Source of the DNA: an uncultured Collinsella sp.
Lineage (GTDB): Bacteria > Actinomycetota > Coriobacteriia > Coriobacteriales > Coriobacteriaceae
DNA length: 53,486 nucleotides
Reading direction: 5' to 3'
Assembly: GCA_902492755.1 (NCBI GenBank)
Contig: CABUNB010000011.1
Coordinates: 1 to 53,486, forward strand
Under the pieces are notes generated by a model. The model had not been told where the DNA came from. It searched no databases and saw nothing but the letters and a program-made list of their open reading frames with translations. This document shows positions 39,226 to 47,583 of the stretch, one piece after another. Both the position numbers and the translations under genes were made by a program. The first letter of the stretch is position 1. Each line of letters begins with the position of its first letter.

Positions 39226-40550
39226 GCCTGCAAACGAGGATTAAGGCTGCCGGCGCTGCGGCGGCGGCAGCGCCTGTAGATGCGGGGCGTCGCCGCGCCG
39301 TGAAACGACGCACCAAGCGCGCCGTGATGGACCGCATGGGTTACGACGAAGTGGCGCGTATCAGCGCCTATATCGACCCGGCACTTGCCCGCTCGGAATT
39401 GCGTCCTGCGGTGGAGGCGGCGCTCAATGTTGAGGAGCCGACCGATCTCGCGACGCCCGAGCGCGAGACCATCATCGACGAGATTTTGGATGACGTGGTG
39501 GGCTTGGGGCCGTTGCAGCCGCTCATCGAGGACGACACCGTTACCGAGATCATGATCAACGGCTGCCGCTCGGCTTTCTTTGAACGCGGCGGCGTCTTGT
39601 ACCCCATCGAGCATGCGTTTGAGGATGATGAGCAGATCCGTGTGCTTATCGACCGCATTATCTCGCCACTTGGCCGCCGTATCGACGAGCGCAGCCCCAT
39701 CGTCAACGCCCGCCTCAAAACGGGCTATCGCGTCAACGCGGTGATTCCGCCTGTGGCGATTGACGGACCGATTCTCACCATCCGAAAGTTCTCGGACCGT
39801 ATCTGCTCGCTGGACGAGCTTGTGGGGCTGGGGTCGCTGCCGCTTTGGTATGCGCAGCTGCTGTCGTGTGCGGTGTCGCTGCGACAGGACCTGGCGGTTG
39901 CGGGAGGCACGGGATCTGGTAAGACCACCCTGCTCAACGCGTTGTCATGTGAGATTTCCACCGGCGAGCGCATCGTGACGATCGAGGACTCTGCCGAGCT
40001 CAAGTTTGCACATCATCCGCACGTGGTGCGCCTAGAGGCGCGCGAGGCTTCAATTGAGGGCGAGGGCGCGGTGACGATCCGCGACCTGGTAACTAATGCC
40101 CTGCGCATGCGCCCCGACCGCATCGTGGTGGGCGAGGTGCGCGGTGCCGAGTGCTGCGACATGTTGCAGGCCATGAACACGGGCCACGACGGGTCGCTCA
40201 CCACACTTCATGCGGGTTCAGAACAGGAGACCGTGGTGCGTCTGACGTTGCTTGCACGTTATGGCATCGATCTGCCGAGCGAGCTCATCGAGGAGCAGAT
40301 TGCCATGGCGCTCGACGGCATCGTGATGTCCGAGCGCCACGCCGATGGCAGGCGTTTCGTCTCCTCGTATTCGGGGGTGCGACGCGCCGCATCGGGCGGC
40401 GTAGAGCTCGAGCGCTATGTGACGTTCGATGCCGCCGAGCGCACCTGGACGCTTGACCGCGAGCCGCCGTTTATCGCAGAAGGCCTGCGGTCGGGGACGC
40501 TCACACAAGAGGAGGTGGACGAATGGAGATCACTGTGCCCCTCGTCGTAG
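39222..40550 (+). CDS. Tad pilus secretion ATPase TadA (CpaF family)
   Basis: A 442-residue GspE/VirB11-type hexameric ATPase powering pilus extension. An N-terminal helical part ends in IDEILDDVVGLGPLQPLIEDD. The region VTEIMINGCRSAFFERGG is typical of CpaF. The catalytic core has Walker A AVAGGTGSGKTTLLNAL, the Asp box ERIVTIEDSAELKF, Walker B MRPDRIVVGEVRG and the His box MNTGHDGSLTTLHA. It overlaps the TadZ gene by ATGA and the TadB gene by 28 bases, showing translational coupling. Confidence 0.95.
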   Translation: MSLQTRIKAAGAAAAAAPVDAGRRRAVKRRTKRAVMDRMGYDEVARISAYIDPALARSELRPAVEAALNVEEPTDLATPERETIIDEILDDVVGLGPLQPLIEDDTVTEIMINGCRSAFFERGGVLYPIEHAFEDDEQIRVLIDRIISPLGRRIDERSPIVNARLKTGYRVNAVIPPVAIDGPILTIRKFSDRICSLDELVGLGSLPLWYAQLLSCAVSLRQDLAVAGGTGSGKTTLLNALSCEISTGERIVTIEDSAELKFAHHPHVVRLEAREASIEGEGAVTIRDLVTNALRMRPDRIVVGEVRGAECCDMLQAMNTGHDGSLTTLHAGSEQETVVRLTLLARYGIDLPSELIEEQIAMALDGIVMSERHADGRRFVSSYSGVRRAASGGVELERYVTFDAAERTWTLDREPPFIAEGLRSGTLTQEEVDEWRSLCPSS

Positions 40551-41449
40551 GGGGCTTGGCAGGGCTTTCTGTCGCGACGGCGTGCGGGGCGGAACCTCGT
40601 GTGCCGCAGGTACCGCCGGCGGAGCTGGCACGTCAGGCGCTCGAGACGGTGGCAGAGAAGCTGCCGCGTGAGCTGGTGGAAAACGATCTGCTGAAAAAGA
40701 TCGCCCGTTCGTGGGCATCGCTGGCTCCGGCGCATCGCCTTGGCCTCGTGATCGAAGATGCTTCGGGACGTTTGGCGTTTCTGCTGCTATCGAGCGGTGT
40801 CTGCTGCGTTTTACTAACGATGGTGTCGTTATCGCCCCTCGGATTTGCCTTGGGACTTGTTGCTCCGTTTGCCGTTGGTGCCGCTCGGGATGGCTTTGAG
40901 AGCCGGCGCGAGCAACACGATGCAGAAGAGGCAATGCCCGAGGCGTTTACCGCACTTTCCATGTCGCTTGCCTCGGGACATTCGCTGGCCCAGGGCATGC
41001 GCTTTGTGGGCGCTCATGCGCAAGAGCCAGTGCATACCGAGTTTTTGCGGGTGGCGGCGGCGATCGATTGCGGCATCTCGGCGACCGACGCGCTCGATGA
41101 CTTGCTCGTGCGTATCGACGCCCCCGGTCTTTCGCTTGCGACCTTGGCGCTTAAGGTGTCTCAGCGCACCGGCGCTCCGCTTGCCGACTTACTGTCCGAG
41201 GCGTCGAGCATGGTGGGGGAGCGCATTGAGCTCAAGCGCCGCCTGGATGTTAAGACGTCGCAGGCCCGCATGTCTGCGCATATGGTCGCGGCGATGCCGG
41301 CGGGCATGTGCGCGGTGTTGGCGCTGCTTTCGGCAGATTTTCGTCGCGGTCTTGCGACGCCTGCCGGCGCGGGCGCTGTGGTGCTGGGTCTTGCCCTCAA
41401 CGCCGTTGCCCTGGTGGTTATCCGGCGCATTATGCGGGTGGAGCTATGA
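40523..41449 (+). CDS. Tad pilus inner-membrane protein TadB
   Basis: A 308-residue GspF-like platform protein. A central pair of helices (GRLAFLLLSSGVCCVLLTMVSLSPLGFALGLVAPFAV) precedes the type II secretion F domain, with LSMSLASGHSLAQGMRFVGAH, RTGAPLADLLSEASSMVGER and a C-terminal helix pair. It forms a heteromer with TadC under the TadA hexamer. The start at ATG 40523 lies in the end of tadA; GAGGTGGACG stands upstream. TadC begins at ATGA on its stop. Confidence 0.88.
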   Translation: MEITVPLVVGGLAGLSVATACGAEPRVPQVPPAELARQALETVAEKLPRELVENDLLKKIARSWASLAPAHRLGLVIEDASGRLAFLLLSSGVCCVLLTMVSLSPLGFALGLVAPFAVGAARDGFESRREQHDAEEAMPEAFTALSMSLASGHSLAQGMRFVGAHAQEPVHTEFLRVAAAIDCGISATDALDDLLVRIDAPGLSLATLALKVSQRTGAPLADLLSEASSMVGERIELKRRLDVKTSQARMSAHMVAAMPAGMCAVLALLSADFRRGLATPAGAGAVVLGLALNAVALVVIRRIMRVEL

Positions 41450-42087
41450 GCGCCCCGGTTGCAGTTGCGGCTTGCCTGTGCGCCCTGAGTGTATTTGTCG
41501 CGACGGGTTTGGATCGGGCGGATGCACGCAAGATCGCAGGGGCCTGCAAGCGCGAGGCGGTGCTGGTCGCTGCCGCGGGTCGCTCGGTGGTCGATGCTCT
41601 GACCGCGCGAGTGAAGGGCGCGGTTGGAGCGGGCGGCCCGGCGCGAGTGTCGCTCGGCGAAGTGTCCGAGATGATCGATGTTGTGCGCTTGGGTCTTTCG
41701 GCCGGTCTTTCGTTTGATGCGGCGCTTGAGATTTTCTGCGCCAACCGCCGGTCAGTGCTGGCTCTTCGCCTTGAGCGCGCCTGCATGGCGTGGCAGGTGG
41801 GCGTGGGCACGCGTGAGGACGAGTTGTTGGCCGCCGCGCGCGACCTGGACGTGCGAGCGCTCGAGACCTTTGCCATCACGGTGGGGCAGGCGCTCGCCCT
41901 GGGTGCCCCACTTGCCGAGACACTGGCCGCTCAAAGTCGCGAGATCCGTGCGGCTCATCGCGCCGCGGTCGAGCGCGAGATCGAGCGTGCGCCCGTCAAG
42001 CTGCTGATTCCCACCGGCACGCTCATCTTGCCGGCGTTGCTTCTGTCCATATTGGGCCCGCTGCTGGGAGCAGGCGGGATGACGTAG
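41446..42087 (+). CDS. Tad pilus inner-membrane protein TadC
   Basis: A 213-residue second GspF-like protein, shorter than typical TadC (~300). The N-terminal helix (VAVAACLCALSVFVATGL) is followed by a single F domain with VRLGLSAGLSFDAALEIF, AITVGQALALGAPLAETLAAQ and the paired helix end KLLIPTGTLILPALLLSILGPLL. The missing N-terminal part may be compensated by TadB. Coupled to tadB through ATGA, with the Flp pilin gene 11 bases downstream. Confidence 0.85.
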   Translation: MSAPVAVAACLCALSVFVATGLDRADARKIAGACKREAVLVAAAGRSVVDALTARVKGAVGAGGPARVSLGEVSEMIDVVRLGLSAGLSFDAALEIFCANRRSVLALRLERACMAWQVGVGTREDELLAAARDLDVRALETFAITVGQALALGAPLAETLAAQSREIRAAHRAAVEREIERAPVKLLIPTGTLILPALLLSILGPLLGAGGMT

Positions 42088-42097
42088 GGAGGAATAC

Positions 42098-42331
42098 ATG
42101 AACACGATGACTGACGCTGCTGGCAAGGTCCAGGGCTGGGCGTTTTGCCGGGCGGCACATGTTCGTCAGCGCGCCAAGGAACTATTGCAGGAGGAGAGTG
42201 CACAGGGTACCACCGAGTATGCCATCTTGGTCGGCGTGCTCGTGGTGATCGCGATTATCGCCATCGTCGCATTTAAGGGCAAGGTCCAAGATCTATGGAA
42301 CGCTATCAGCGAGGGCATCAACAGCCTGTAG
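42098..42331 (+). CDS. Flp-family major type IVb pilin
   Basis: A 77-residue prepilin. Its hydrophilic leader ends at LLQEESAQG, with the processing site likely after the Gly. The mature part starts TTEYAILVGVLVVIAIIAIVAF, giving the Glu5-Tyr6 pair of Flp pilins, and ends with a short GKVQDLWNAISEGINSL tail. GGAGGAATAC precedes ATG 42098. The prepilin peptidase (TadV) that should process it is not encoded in this window. Confidence 0.93.
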   Translation: MNTMTDAAGKVQGWAFCRAAHVRQRAKELLQEESAQGTTEYAILVGVLVVIAIIAIVAFKGKVQDLWNAISEGINSL

Positions 42332-42858
42332 AGGGCGAGCGCCCCATCGGGGTGCTGCTGGTGTTTGCTTGCCTGACCGTGGCGATAGCGGCGGTGCTTT
42401 GGGGGCTTAACGCCGCGCGGCAGCAGCGTCCTGGGACCGCCTCCGATTTGGGCTCAGATTCGGCGGTGGCGTCTCAAAAAGATGAGATGCGAGATGCGGA
42501 CGATTCGGATGTCGCTGTCACGGCGCAAAACTTTCTGCGGACGCTCGACAAGCGGTCTGGCACTGCGACGGATTCGCCTGAGGGCAACGCGATTGCGGTC
42601 CGACTTGCATGGTCCGAGGACCGACCGATGACCGAAGCGGCGGCGGATATGCTGCGTGCCTATCGCGAGGTACCCACGGCGCAACTTGCTCTGAGCGGCT
42701 ATCTCGACATCAAGGGAAACGTGTGGGGCGCCATCGTGCGCGACGGACGCGGCTGGGTCGATATGGTGACAATTGCCGCGGATGCTGGCGATGCTTCGTG
42801 TCGTCTGCGCGCCGTGCGCCTGAGCCCGCAGGCAACGGACTCAAAGGAGGGATCGTGA
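42295..42858 (+). CDS. hypothetical membrane-anchored protein of the Tad operon
   Basis: A 187-residue protein with one N-terminal membrane helix (IGVLLVFACLTVAIAAVLWGL), then an exported region rich in Asp, Ser and Ala with a globular end (YLDIKGNVWGAIVRDGRGWVDMVTIAA). No family is recognised. Start ATG 42295 overlaps the Flp gene by 37 bases; GTG 42349 is possible. Its position between two pilin-like genes suggests an assembly or minor-subunit role; this is inference from context. Confidence 0.65.
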   Translation: MERYQRGHQQPVEGERPIGVLLVFACLTVAIAAVLWGLNAARQQRPGTASDLGSDSAVASQKDEMRDADDSDVAVTAQNFLRTLDKRSGTATDSPEGNAIAVRLAWSEDRPMTEAAADMLRAYREVPTAQLALSGYLDIKGNVWGAIVRDGRGWVDMVTIAADAGDASCRLRAVRLSPQATDSKEGS

Positions 42859-42859
42859 A

Positions 42860-43078
42860 ATGCATGATGTCCTGCGTGAGGAATCTGCCCAGGCGACGGT
42901 CGAATACGCCATCGTCACGGTGGCGCTGTTATCGATCGTGCTGGCGATCGCGGGACTTTGGCGTGCCGGCACCGATGGGCGCTTGGCGGCACTGGTTGAG
43001 CGGGCGGCATCCCATGGCGTTGCCTCGACGTCGGTTATCGACGCCGCTGCGGCCGCTAAGGACATCGCGTTGTATTGA
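42860..43078 (+). CDS. second Flp-like pilin
   Basis: A 72-residue protein. MHDVLREESAQATVEYAIV reproduces the leader and Glu-Tyr start of the Flp pilin (EESAQGTTEYAIL), followed by the helix TVALLSIVLAIAGLWRAG and a helical C-terminal tail ending in IALY. The Gly at the processing site of the first pilin is Ala here. AAAGGAGGGATCG precedes ATG 42860, a very good site. Probably a minor or alternative pilin. Confidence 0.82.
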   Translation: MHDVLREESAQATVEYAIVTVALLSIVLAIAGLWRAGTDGRLAALVERAASHGVASTSVIDAAAAAKDIALY

Positions 43079-43550
43079 TGCCGCGCGCGAGGACCGGGCG
43101 CAGTCTACGGTCGAGGCCGCTTTTTTGCTGCCGACGTTTCTGGCACTCATCCTTCTCGCGCTGCAACCGGTGTGCCTGCTCTATACGCGCGCGGTCATGG
43201 AGTCTGCCGCCGCCGAGACCGCGCGGCTCATGACCACGACGACGGTAGAGGACGACGATCTTAAGGAGTTCACCCGCCGCCGACTTGCCGCAGTGCCCAA
43301 CGTTTCGATCTTTCATGCCGGCGGGCCGTTGTCGTGGGATATCGAGCTTGGCCGGGCCGGTGCGGGTGGCGTCTCGTCCGTGTCCGTTTCCGGCGAGGTC
43401 AAGCCGTTGCCTGTGATCGGTGCGTTTGCGCAGGCTATGGGTGGTACCGCCGAGGGCGGCTACGTTGAGCTCAAGGTCGATGTCTCGTATCAATCGCGTC
43501 CCGAATGGCTGGAGGGAGATTATGATTCGTGGATTGCTGCATGGGATTAA
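43014..43550 (+). CDS. TadE-like minor pilin
   Basis: A pseudopilin of the TadE family. The conserved start AREDRAQSTVEAAFLLPTFLALILLALQPVCLLYTRAVME carries the Glu of the processing site and one long helix, and a ~110-residue exported domain follows. The start codon is uncertain. ATG 43014 overlaps the preceding gene by 65 bases and adds a basic stretch; an ATT near 43074, with AAGGA upstream, would fit the family's usual length better, and ATG 43078 is out of frame. It overlaps the next gene by 29 bases. Confidence 0.78.
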   Translation: MALPRRRLSTPLRPLRTSRCIDAAREDRAQSTVEAAFLLPTFLALILLALQPVCLLYTRAVMESAAAETARLMTTTTVEDDDLKEFTRRRLAAVPNVSIFHAGGPLSWDIELGRAGAGGVSSVSVSGEVKPLPVIGAFAQAMGGTAEGGYVELKVDVSYQSRPEWLEGDYDSWIAAWD

Positions 43551-45675
43551 GCGTTTCTGGTCTAGACGCGTTTTGACGCACCGTCCGAGCTGCCATCGCA
43601 AGCGAGGCGGCTTTATGGGTCGAGCCGGTGTCGATCTGTTTATCGAAGACGGCGCCTATACCACGCTTTCTTCTGCCGTGGTCATCCTAGTGGTGCTCAC
43701 ATTGTTGTTTTCGTCGACCGCGGCGATATGGAGCATGTCGCGTGCCGGGGATACTCAGGTGGCGGCTGATAGTGGCGCGCTGGCGGGTGCCAACGTAGTG
43801 TCGTCCTATCACACGGCTGCCACGGTGGTTGATGCGAGCATCTTGAGTCTGGGGCTGGCGGGGTTTGCCACGATCGGGACGGGCCTGGTCGCCATCCTCA
43901 TCCCGGGTGCCGAGCCGGTTGCCGGCAATATGGTCGACACCGGGATTGAGATCATTAAAACGCGCAACAAGTTTGCCAAAAGCGCATCGGAAGGCTTGCA
44001 GAAAATCGAGACGGCTCTGCCGTATCTGATCGCCGCGCGTGCCACGCAGACGGTGTCGGCGCAGGATACCGATAGTGTGACCTATACCGGTACGGCGCTT
44101 GCCGTGCCCAGGACATCCGAGTCTGACTTCGCTGCGCTCAAAGGATCAGAGATCTCGACCGATACCATTAAAGACACATCAGATGATTTAGAGGGTGCGG
44201 CCGAGGAGCTGCGGAAGGCTTCTGAGGACACGGCGAAGGCTAAAGAGCGTGCTTGGCTGGCGGATTGTGGTGGGTCTGACAAGGGCTCGGTCGGCAGCTG
44301 TTCTTGCATGTGGGAGCGTGCGAAAAGCCTAACGGATCTCTCCAGTGTTCAAAATCCGCATTACTCATCGAGCGTTACGTGGGAGCCCCAAGTTGCCCTT
44401 GATCGCGCGAAGGACTACTACCATTGGCGTCTGACAAATGAGAAGCCCCACGGCTCGAGTGTCGAGATGAAGGCAGAGTCTGCGGCGCGTAAGGCGTTTT
44501 ATACCTATGCGAGCGCGGAGGTCGATCGGGCACATATAACCGAGAACGGAGACAGGGTTTCCTCCTATATTCCGCTGCTGCCGCGCAACTCTGATGAGGT
44601 TCGGGCGACGGAGCTCTATACCGATGCGGTGTGGCCGACGAGCGTGAACGATGACAAGGCGTATCTGCATTACGGGACGACCTGCCCTAACTATAAGAAA
44701 GGGACGCCGAGCGGATTTGCTTCGGTTGCCGATTACGATGGACAGGATAAATGCAGCAAATGCCATTTTGGCGTTTCGTCGCTTGGTGCTGTTGCGGCGC
44801 CTTCAACCTCTATCGAAAACGGCTTCGAATATCACTTCGACGAGTTCAAAAAGGCCTTGGAGGAATACGTCAAATGTCGGAACAAAGAGCTTGAGCTCAT
44901 GCGTCAGACCGAGGATGAGGCCGACCGTGCGAGCAATGCGTTTGACCAGGCCATTAAAGCGCTTTCGGGCGAGCGTCCGCGTATCGCTCCGCCCGGTCGC
45001 AACGGCGTGGTTGCCTTTGCGGTTTCGGGTGCCATCTCGAGCCCCGATGAGCTCAACTCTTCGTTTAACACGGCAGTCAGGCTTGGCGATCGCGGTGCCA
45101 TCTCTGCCGCGGTGCTGGCGCCCGATGAGGCGACGGCGCAAAACAACGTGCTTTCGCGATTTTTCTCGACATTGAAGGAACGCTCGGGTGGCGTTGCCGG
45201 CGTACTCGATGGCGTCATGGATGTCTGGGGACGGCTGCTTGTGGGATACGGAGACATCCAAGGTTCGGCCGACGAACTTATGGACGAGATGATTAAGGGC
45301 CTAGGAGGGGGCAACGGCGCGTTGGGCTCCATCGCATCGTGGCTTGGCGATACCGTTTCGGCGTCCGTGGCGGCGCTGGGCTTGGAGCCGTGCGACTTGC
45401 GCCTGCGAAAGCCGGTGCTGACCGACACCGCCAATGTCATCAAGAGCCCGGGGTCTGACATCACGGCTCTTTCTAATGCGCAGGACGAGCTACGAAGTAT
45501 TCCGTTGGGCGTGACCGACCCCAAGGCGCTTTGCGAAGCGTTGGAATATCAAGTCGAGCGCACCATCAGCGGCACGACGTTCACGCTTGCGGAGATTCCG
45601 CTGCCCGGCGGCGGTTCCATCCCACTTACCGTCGATGTCACCACACTGGCGGGTGCCCTGGGCGGTGGGTCGTAA
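43522..45675 (+). CDS. TadG-like large pilus-associated protein
   Basis: A 717-residue protein. The N-terminal ~100 residues resemble TadG (DLFIEDGAYTTLSSAVVILVVLTLLFSSTAAIWSMS, then QVAADSGALAGANVV, the Tad_N/TadE-G signature). The long remainder is exported, with helical heptads (~residues 200-260 and 440-490). It carries nine or so cysteines, including GSCSCMWE and DKCSKCH (Cys411, Cys414, His415). Its role in Gram-positive Tad pili is undefined; it may link the pilus to the envelope. GGAGGGAGATT precedes ATG 43522, which lies inside the end of the tadE-like gene. Confidence 0.8.
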   Translation: MIRGLLHGIKRFWSRRVLTHRPSCHRKRGGFMGRAGVDLFIEDGAYTTLSSAVVILVVLTLLFSSTAAIWSMSRAGDTQVAADSGALAGANVVSSYHTAATVVDASILSLGLAGFATIGTGLVAILIPGAEPVAGNMVDTGIEIIKTRNKFAKSASEGLQKIETALPYLIAARATQTVSAQDTDSVTYTGTALAVPRTSESDFAALKGSEISTDTIKDTSDDLEGAAEELRKASEDTAKAKERAWLADCGGSDKGSVGSCSCMWERAKSLTDLSSVQNPHYSSSVTWEPQVALDRAKDYYHWRLTNEKPHGSSVEMKAESAARKAFYTYASAEVDRAHITENGDRVSSYIPLLPRNSDEVRATELYTDAVWPTSVNDDKAYLHYGTTCPNYKKGTPSGFASVADYDGQDKCSKCHFGVSSLGAVAAPSTSIENGFEYHFDEFKKALEEYVKCRNKELELMRQTEDEADRASNAFDQAIKALSGERPRIAPPGRNGVVAFAVSGAISSPDELNSSFNTAVRLGDRGAISAAVLAPDEATAQNNVLSRFFSTLKERSGGVAGVLDGVMDVWGRLLVGYGDIQGSADELMDEMIKGLGGGNGALGSIASWLGDTVSASVAALGLEPCDLRLRKPVLTDTANVIKSPGSDITALSNAQDELRSIPLGVTDPKALCEALEYQVERTISGTTFTLAEIPLPGGGSIPLTVDVTTLAGALGGGS

Positions 45676-46151
45676 TGGGCATCCGCACGCGCCTGTGCGA
45701 GGAGCACGCCCAGGCGACGGTCGAGATGGCCGTGGTCACGCCCGTCCTGCTGGTTCTGGCGCTTATCGTGTACAACGTCATGGTCTTTGCCGGTGCGGTC
45801 GCACGCTTCGATCGCGTGGTGCCCGATATCGTGCTAGCACATGCCGTGGCGCCGAGCGGGGAGGGCGATGGCAGCTCCATCGATGCTTCCGCGACCGTTC
45901 AGGCTCAGATCCAACATGCCATGGAAGGCTATGACTTGCTGATCGAGGTCTCGAGCGAACAGGGTGCGACGACATCGGATGGCGGTTTGCTTTCGCTTTC
46001 CGGCACGTTTAGGACCTATACCTGCACCATGCGCTATGAGCCGTGGCCGAGCTCGCTCAGCGTCGCCGGCGTTCCGCTGGGGGCGCCGACAACGTTGTCG
46101 CACGAGCGCGCGGTGACGGTCGATCCATGGCGTCCGGGGGTGGTCATGTGA
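45675..46151 (+). CDS. second TadE-like pseudopilin
   Basis: A 158-residue protein whose start (RTRLCEEHAQATVEMAVVTPVLLVLALIVYNVMVF) carries the TadE-type Ala-Thr-Val-Glu motif and a hydrophobic helix. The exported domain is rich in Ser, Ala and Val. It begins at TAATG, on the stop of the TadG-like gene, and ends in ATGTGA, which also holds the start of the DUF192 gene. So it is tightly coupled on both sides. Confidence 0.82.
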   Translation: MGIRTRLCEEHAQATVEMAVVTPVLLVLALIVYNVMVFAGAVARFDRVVPDIVLAHAVAPSGEGDGSSIDASATVQAQIQHAMEGYDLLIEVSSEQGATTSDGGLLSLSGTFRTYTCTMRYEPWPSSLSVAGVPLGAPTTLSHERAVTVDPWRPGVVM

Positions 46152-46507
46152 CCGCGGTCTCGTCCTACATCGCCTACGCGCGGGCACTCAATAGGCTGGG
46201 TTGGACGCCGGCCGAGTTTGCGGTGGCGGAGTCGTTTGTCGTGCGCCTGCGCGGCATGCTGGGACGGCGTCCGGTTGCCGCCAACGGCCTGCCGATCGTC
46301 ATGGCGTTTCCACGCTGCTCTTCGGTCCACACGTGTTTTATGGCCTATCCCATCGACATCGCCTTTATCGATGCACGTGGCTATGTCCTTGTATGCTACG
46401 AAAACGTTCGTCCTTGGCGCACGTGCTCCTGCCCCGGCGCCTGGGCCGTACTAGAGCGTCCTTCAATCATTGTTTCGACCCCTGCTCTCCAACGCGTGCC
46501 GGCTTAA
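46148..46507 (+). CDS. DUF192-family protein at the end of the Tad operon
   Basis: A 119-residue protein with the DUF192 fold: LRGMLGRRP, IVMAFPRCSSVHTCFMAYPIDIAFIDARGYVL and the later SCPGAWAVLERP. The conserved His and Met of the VHTCFM box are present. DUF192 proteins are of unknown function and are often exported, yet this copy has no signal peptide. GTG 46148 lies in the ATGTGA that ends the previous gene, with GGGGGTGG upstream. Last gene of the operon; the following 58 bases hold no terminator I can see. Confidence 0.82.
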   Translation: MTAVSSYIAYARALNRLGWTPAEFAVAESFVVRLRGMLGRRPVAANGLPIVMAFPRCSSVHTCFMAYPIDIAFIDARGYVLVCYENVRPWRTCSCPGAWAVLERPSIIVSTPALQRVPA

Positions 46508-46565
46508 GAATTGGCGACAGCGGACTTTCGTCATACGAAATTGGGTAAGATGGAGGAGAAGATGC

Positions 46566-46646
46566 ATGGATGTTGAGATCCATCCCAACGCTAAAAAGCA
46601 CCTGACGGAAGGGGCCGATGATGGGCAAGACGTATACGGCCGCTAA
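46566..46646 (+). CDS. 26-codon ORF, possible remnant of a toxin gene
   Basis: ATG 46566 has a strong GGAGGAG site at 7 bases and reads DVEIHPNAKKHLTEGADD before an early stop. The beginning resembles the opening of short toxin-like proteins of the 'IEIHxxARKHG' type that often precede ribbon-helix-helix antitoxins. The antitoxin start lies inside it. It could be a truncated toxin or a leader peptide that couples translation of the next gene. Confidence 0.45.
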   Translation: MDVEIHPNAKKHLTEGADDGQDVYGR

Positions 46647-46905
46647 TGGTCAGGTTGTAACGGATGAAATGATTGACGCGTGGTGCGAGTCGTACGAGCG
46701 CGGAGAGTTTCCGGATGGCGAACACACCGTTGGTGGGATCGTGCATGGACGGCCCCCACTCTCAGGTGAGGGGACGGCAACGCTGTCGGTCAAGATTCCT
46801 CTGGGAATGAAGGAGGCCATTCGTCGACGGGCGGCTGCCGAGGGGATGACGCCAAGTGAGTTTGCCCGTGCGGCTCTGAGCGAAAAACTTTTTGCTGCCG
46901 GCTGA
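46621..46905 (+). CDS. ribbon-helix-helix (CopG-like) antitoxin-type protein
   Basis: A 94-residue protein. The C-terminal third (TATLSVKIPLGMKEAIRRRAAAEGMTPSEFARAAL) is a ribbon-helix-helix DNA-binding domain. The N-terminal part (ANGQVVTDEMIDAWCESYERGEFP) is like the toxin-binding arm of actinobacterial antitoxins. GGAAGGGG is best placed for ATG 46621; an adjacent ATG 46618 is also possible. No full-length toxin gene lies on either side, so it is an orphan or depends on a toxin elsewhere. Confidence 0.72.
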   Translation: MGKTYTAANGQVVTDEMIDAWCESYERGEFPDGEHTVGGIVHGRPPLSGEGTATLSVKIPLGMKEAIRRRAAAEGMTPSEFARAALSEKLFAAG

Positions 46906-46968
46906 TGCCTCTGACGTGCCGATTTAAAGAACCGAGGCTGTGCTCAAAAACTTTTTCGAAATTCTCGG

Positions 46969-46996
46969 TTGACCGGAACGCGTCCTTGGTTATACT
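46969..46996 (+). promoter_or_regulatory. promoter of tRNA-Phe
   Basis: TTGACC (46969-46974), a 16-base spacer and TATACT (46991-46996) are a good match, about 32 bases upstream of the tRNA. Confidence 0.75.
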
Positions 46997-47028
46997 AATC
47001 AAGCCTTGAAACAAGGCACACCTCAAAT

Positions 47029-47083
<55 letters not shown>

Positions 47084-47101
<18 letters not shown>

Positions 47102-47146
47102 CCTTGAATTGACTAGGACCTCTGCAAAGGGGTCCTTTTCTTTTAT
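47084..47146 (+). repeat. 63-bp direct repeat, copy 1 (3' end of tRNA-Phe plus terminator)
   Basis: Runs from within the T-arm (CGATTCCC) through the acceptor to the end of the T-tract. Identical to 47270-47332 at all 63 positions. This copy is functional as part of tRNA-Phe. Confidence 0.93.
47115..47146 (+). terminator. terminator of tRNA-Phe
   Basis: AGGACC and GGTCCT pair around TCTGCAAAGG and are followed by TTTCTTTTAT, a typical terminator 14 bases after the tRNA. Confidence 0.82.
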
Positions 47147-47269
47147 ATGGACCCTGCACGGAATCGAACCCCGTGAGGGCGCGGAGCTGAGGAAACGCGC
47201 AAGCGTTTGCCAGCGCAGCTCGCAAGGCGCGTAAGCGCCGCAGCGGTCCGTCCGCGCAGCGCGCGGACG

Positions 47270-47332
47270 CGATTCCCTTCCCCGCCACCTTGAATTGACT
47301 AGGACCTCTGCAAAGGGGTCCTTTTCTTTTAT
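47270..47332 (+). repeat. 63-bp direct repeat, copy 2
   Basis: An exact copy of 47084-47146, 186 bases further on. The 123 bp between contain a hairpin GTCCGCGC-AGC-GCGCGGAC (47250-47268) and a sequence resembling a tRNA T-loop on the minus strand (near 47160-47175). The rest of the gap to 47583 has no gene that I can support. Confidence 0.93.
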
Positions 47333-47583
47333 GTAGGGTTCTGCGGAAACTGCGTCCCAGAATAAGGGCTCAGAACGGGACGCGCTTTCCGGTGCCTGCC
47401 TCCGGCGCGCGTACGCACCTTGTCGCACCATTCCGAGCCCGCCCGCCCCAGACATTCCTCCCACTTTCGCGCCACTTTACAGACCGTTCGGTCGCCTGTC
47501 CGCACACGCGGGTATACTCAAAACGATACTTATCCTATGCAATACGATGCGGGTTCGACCTGCATGATCCGAAGGGGGCAGTA

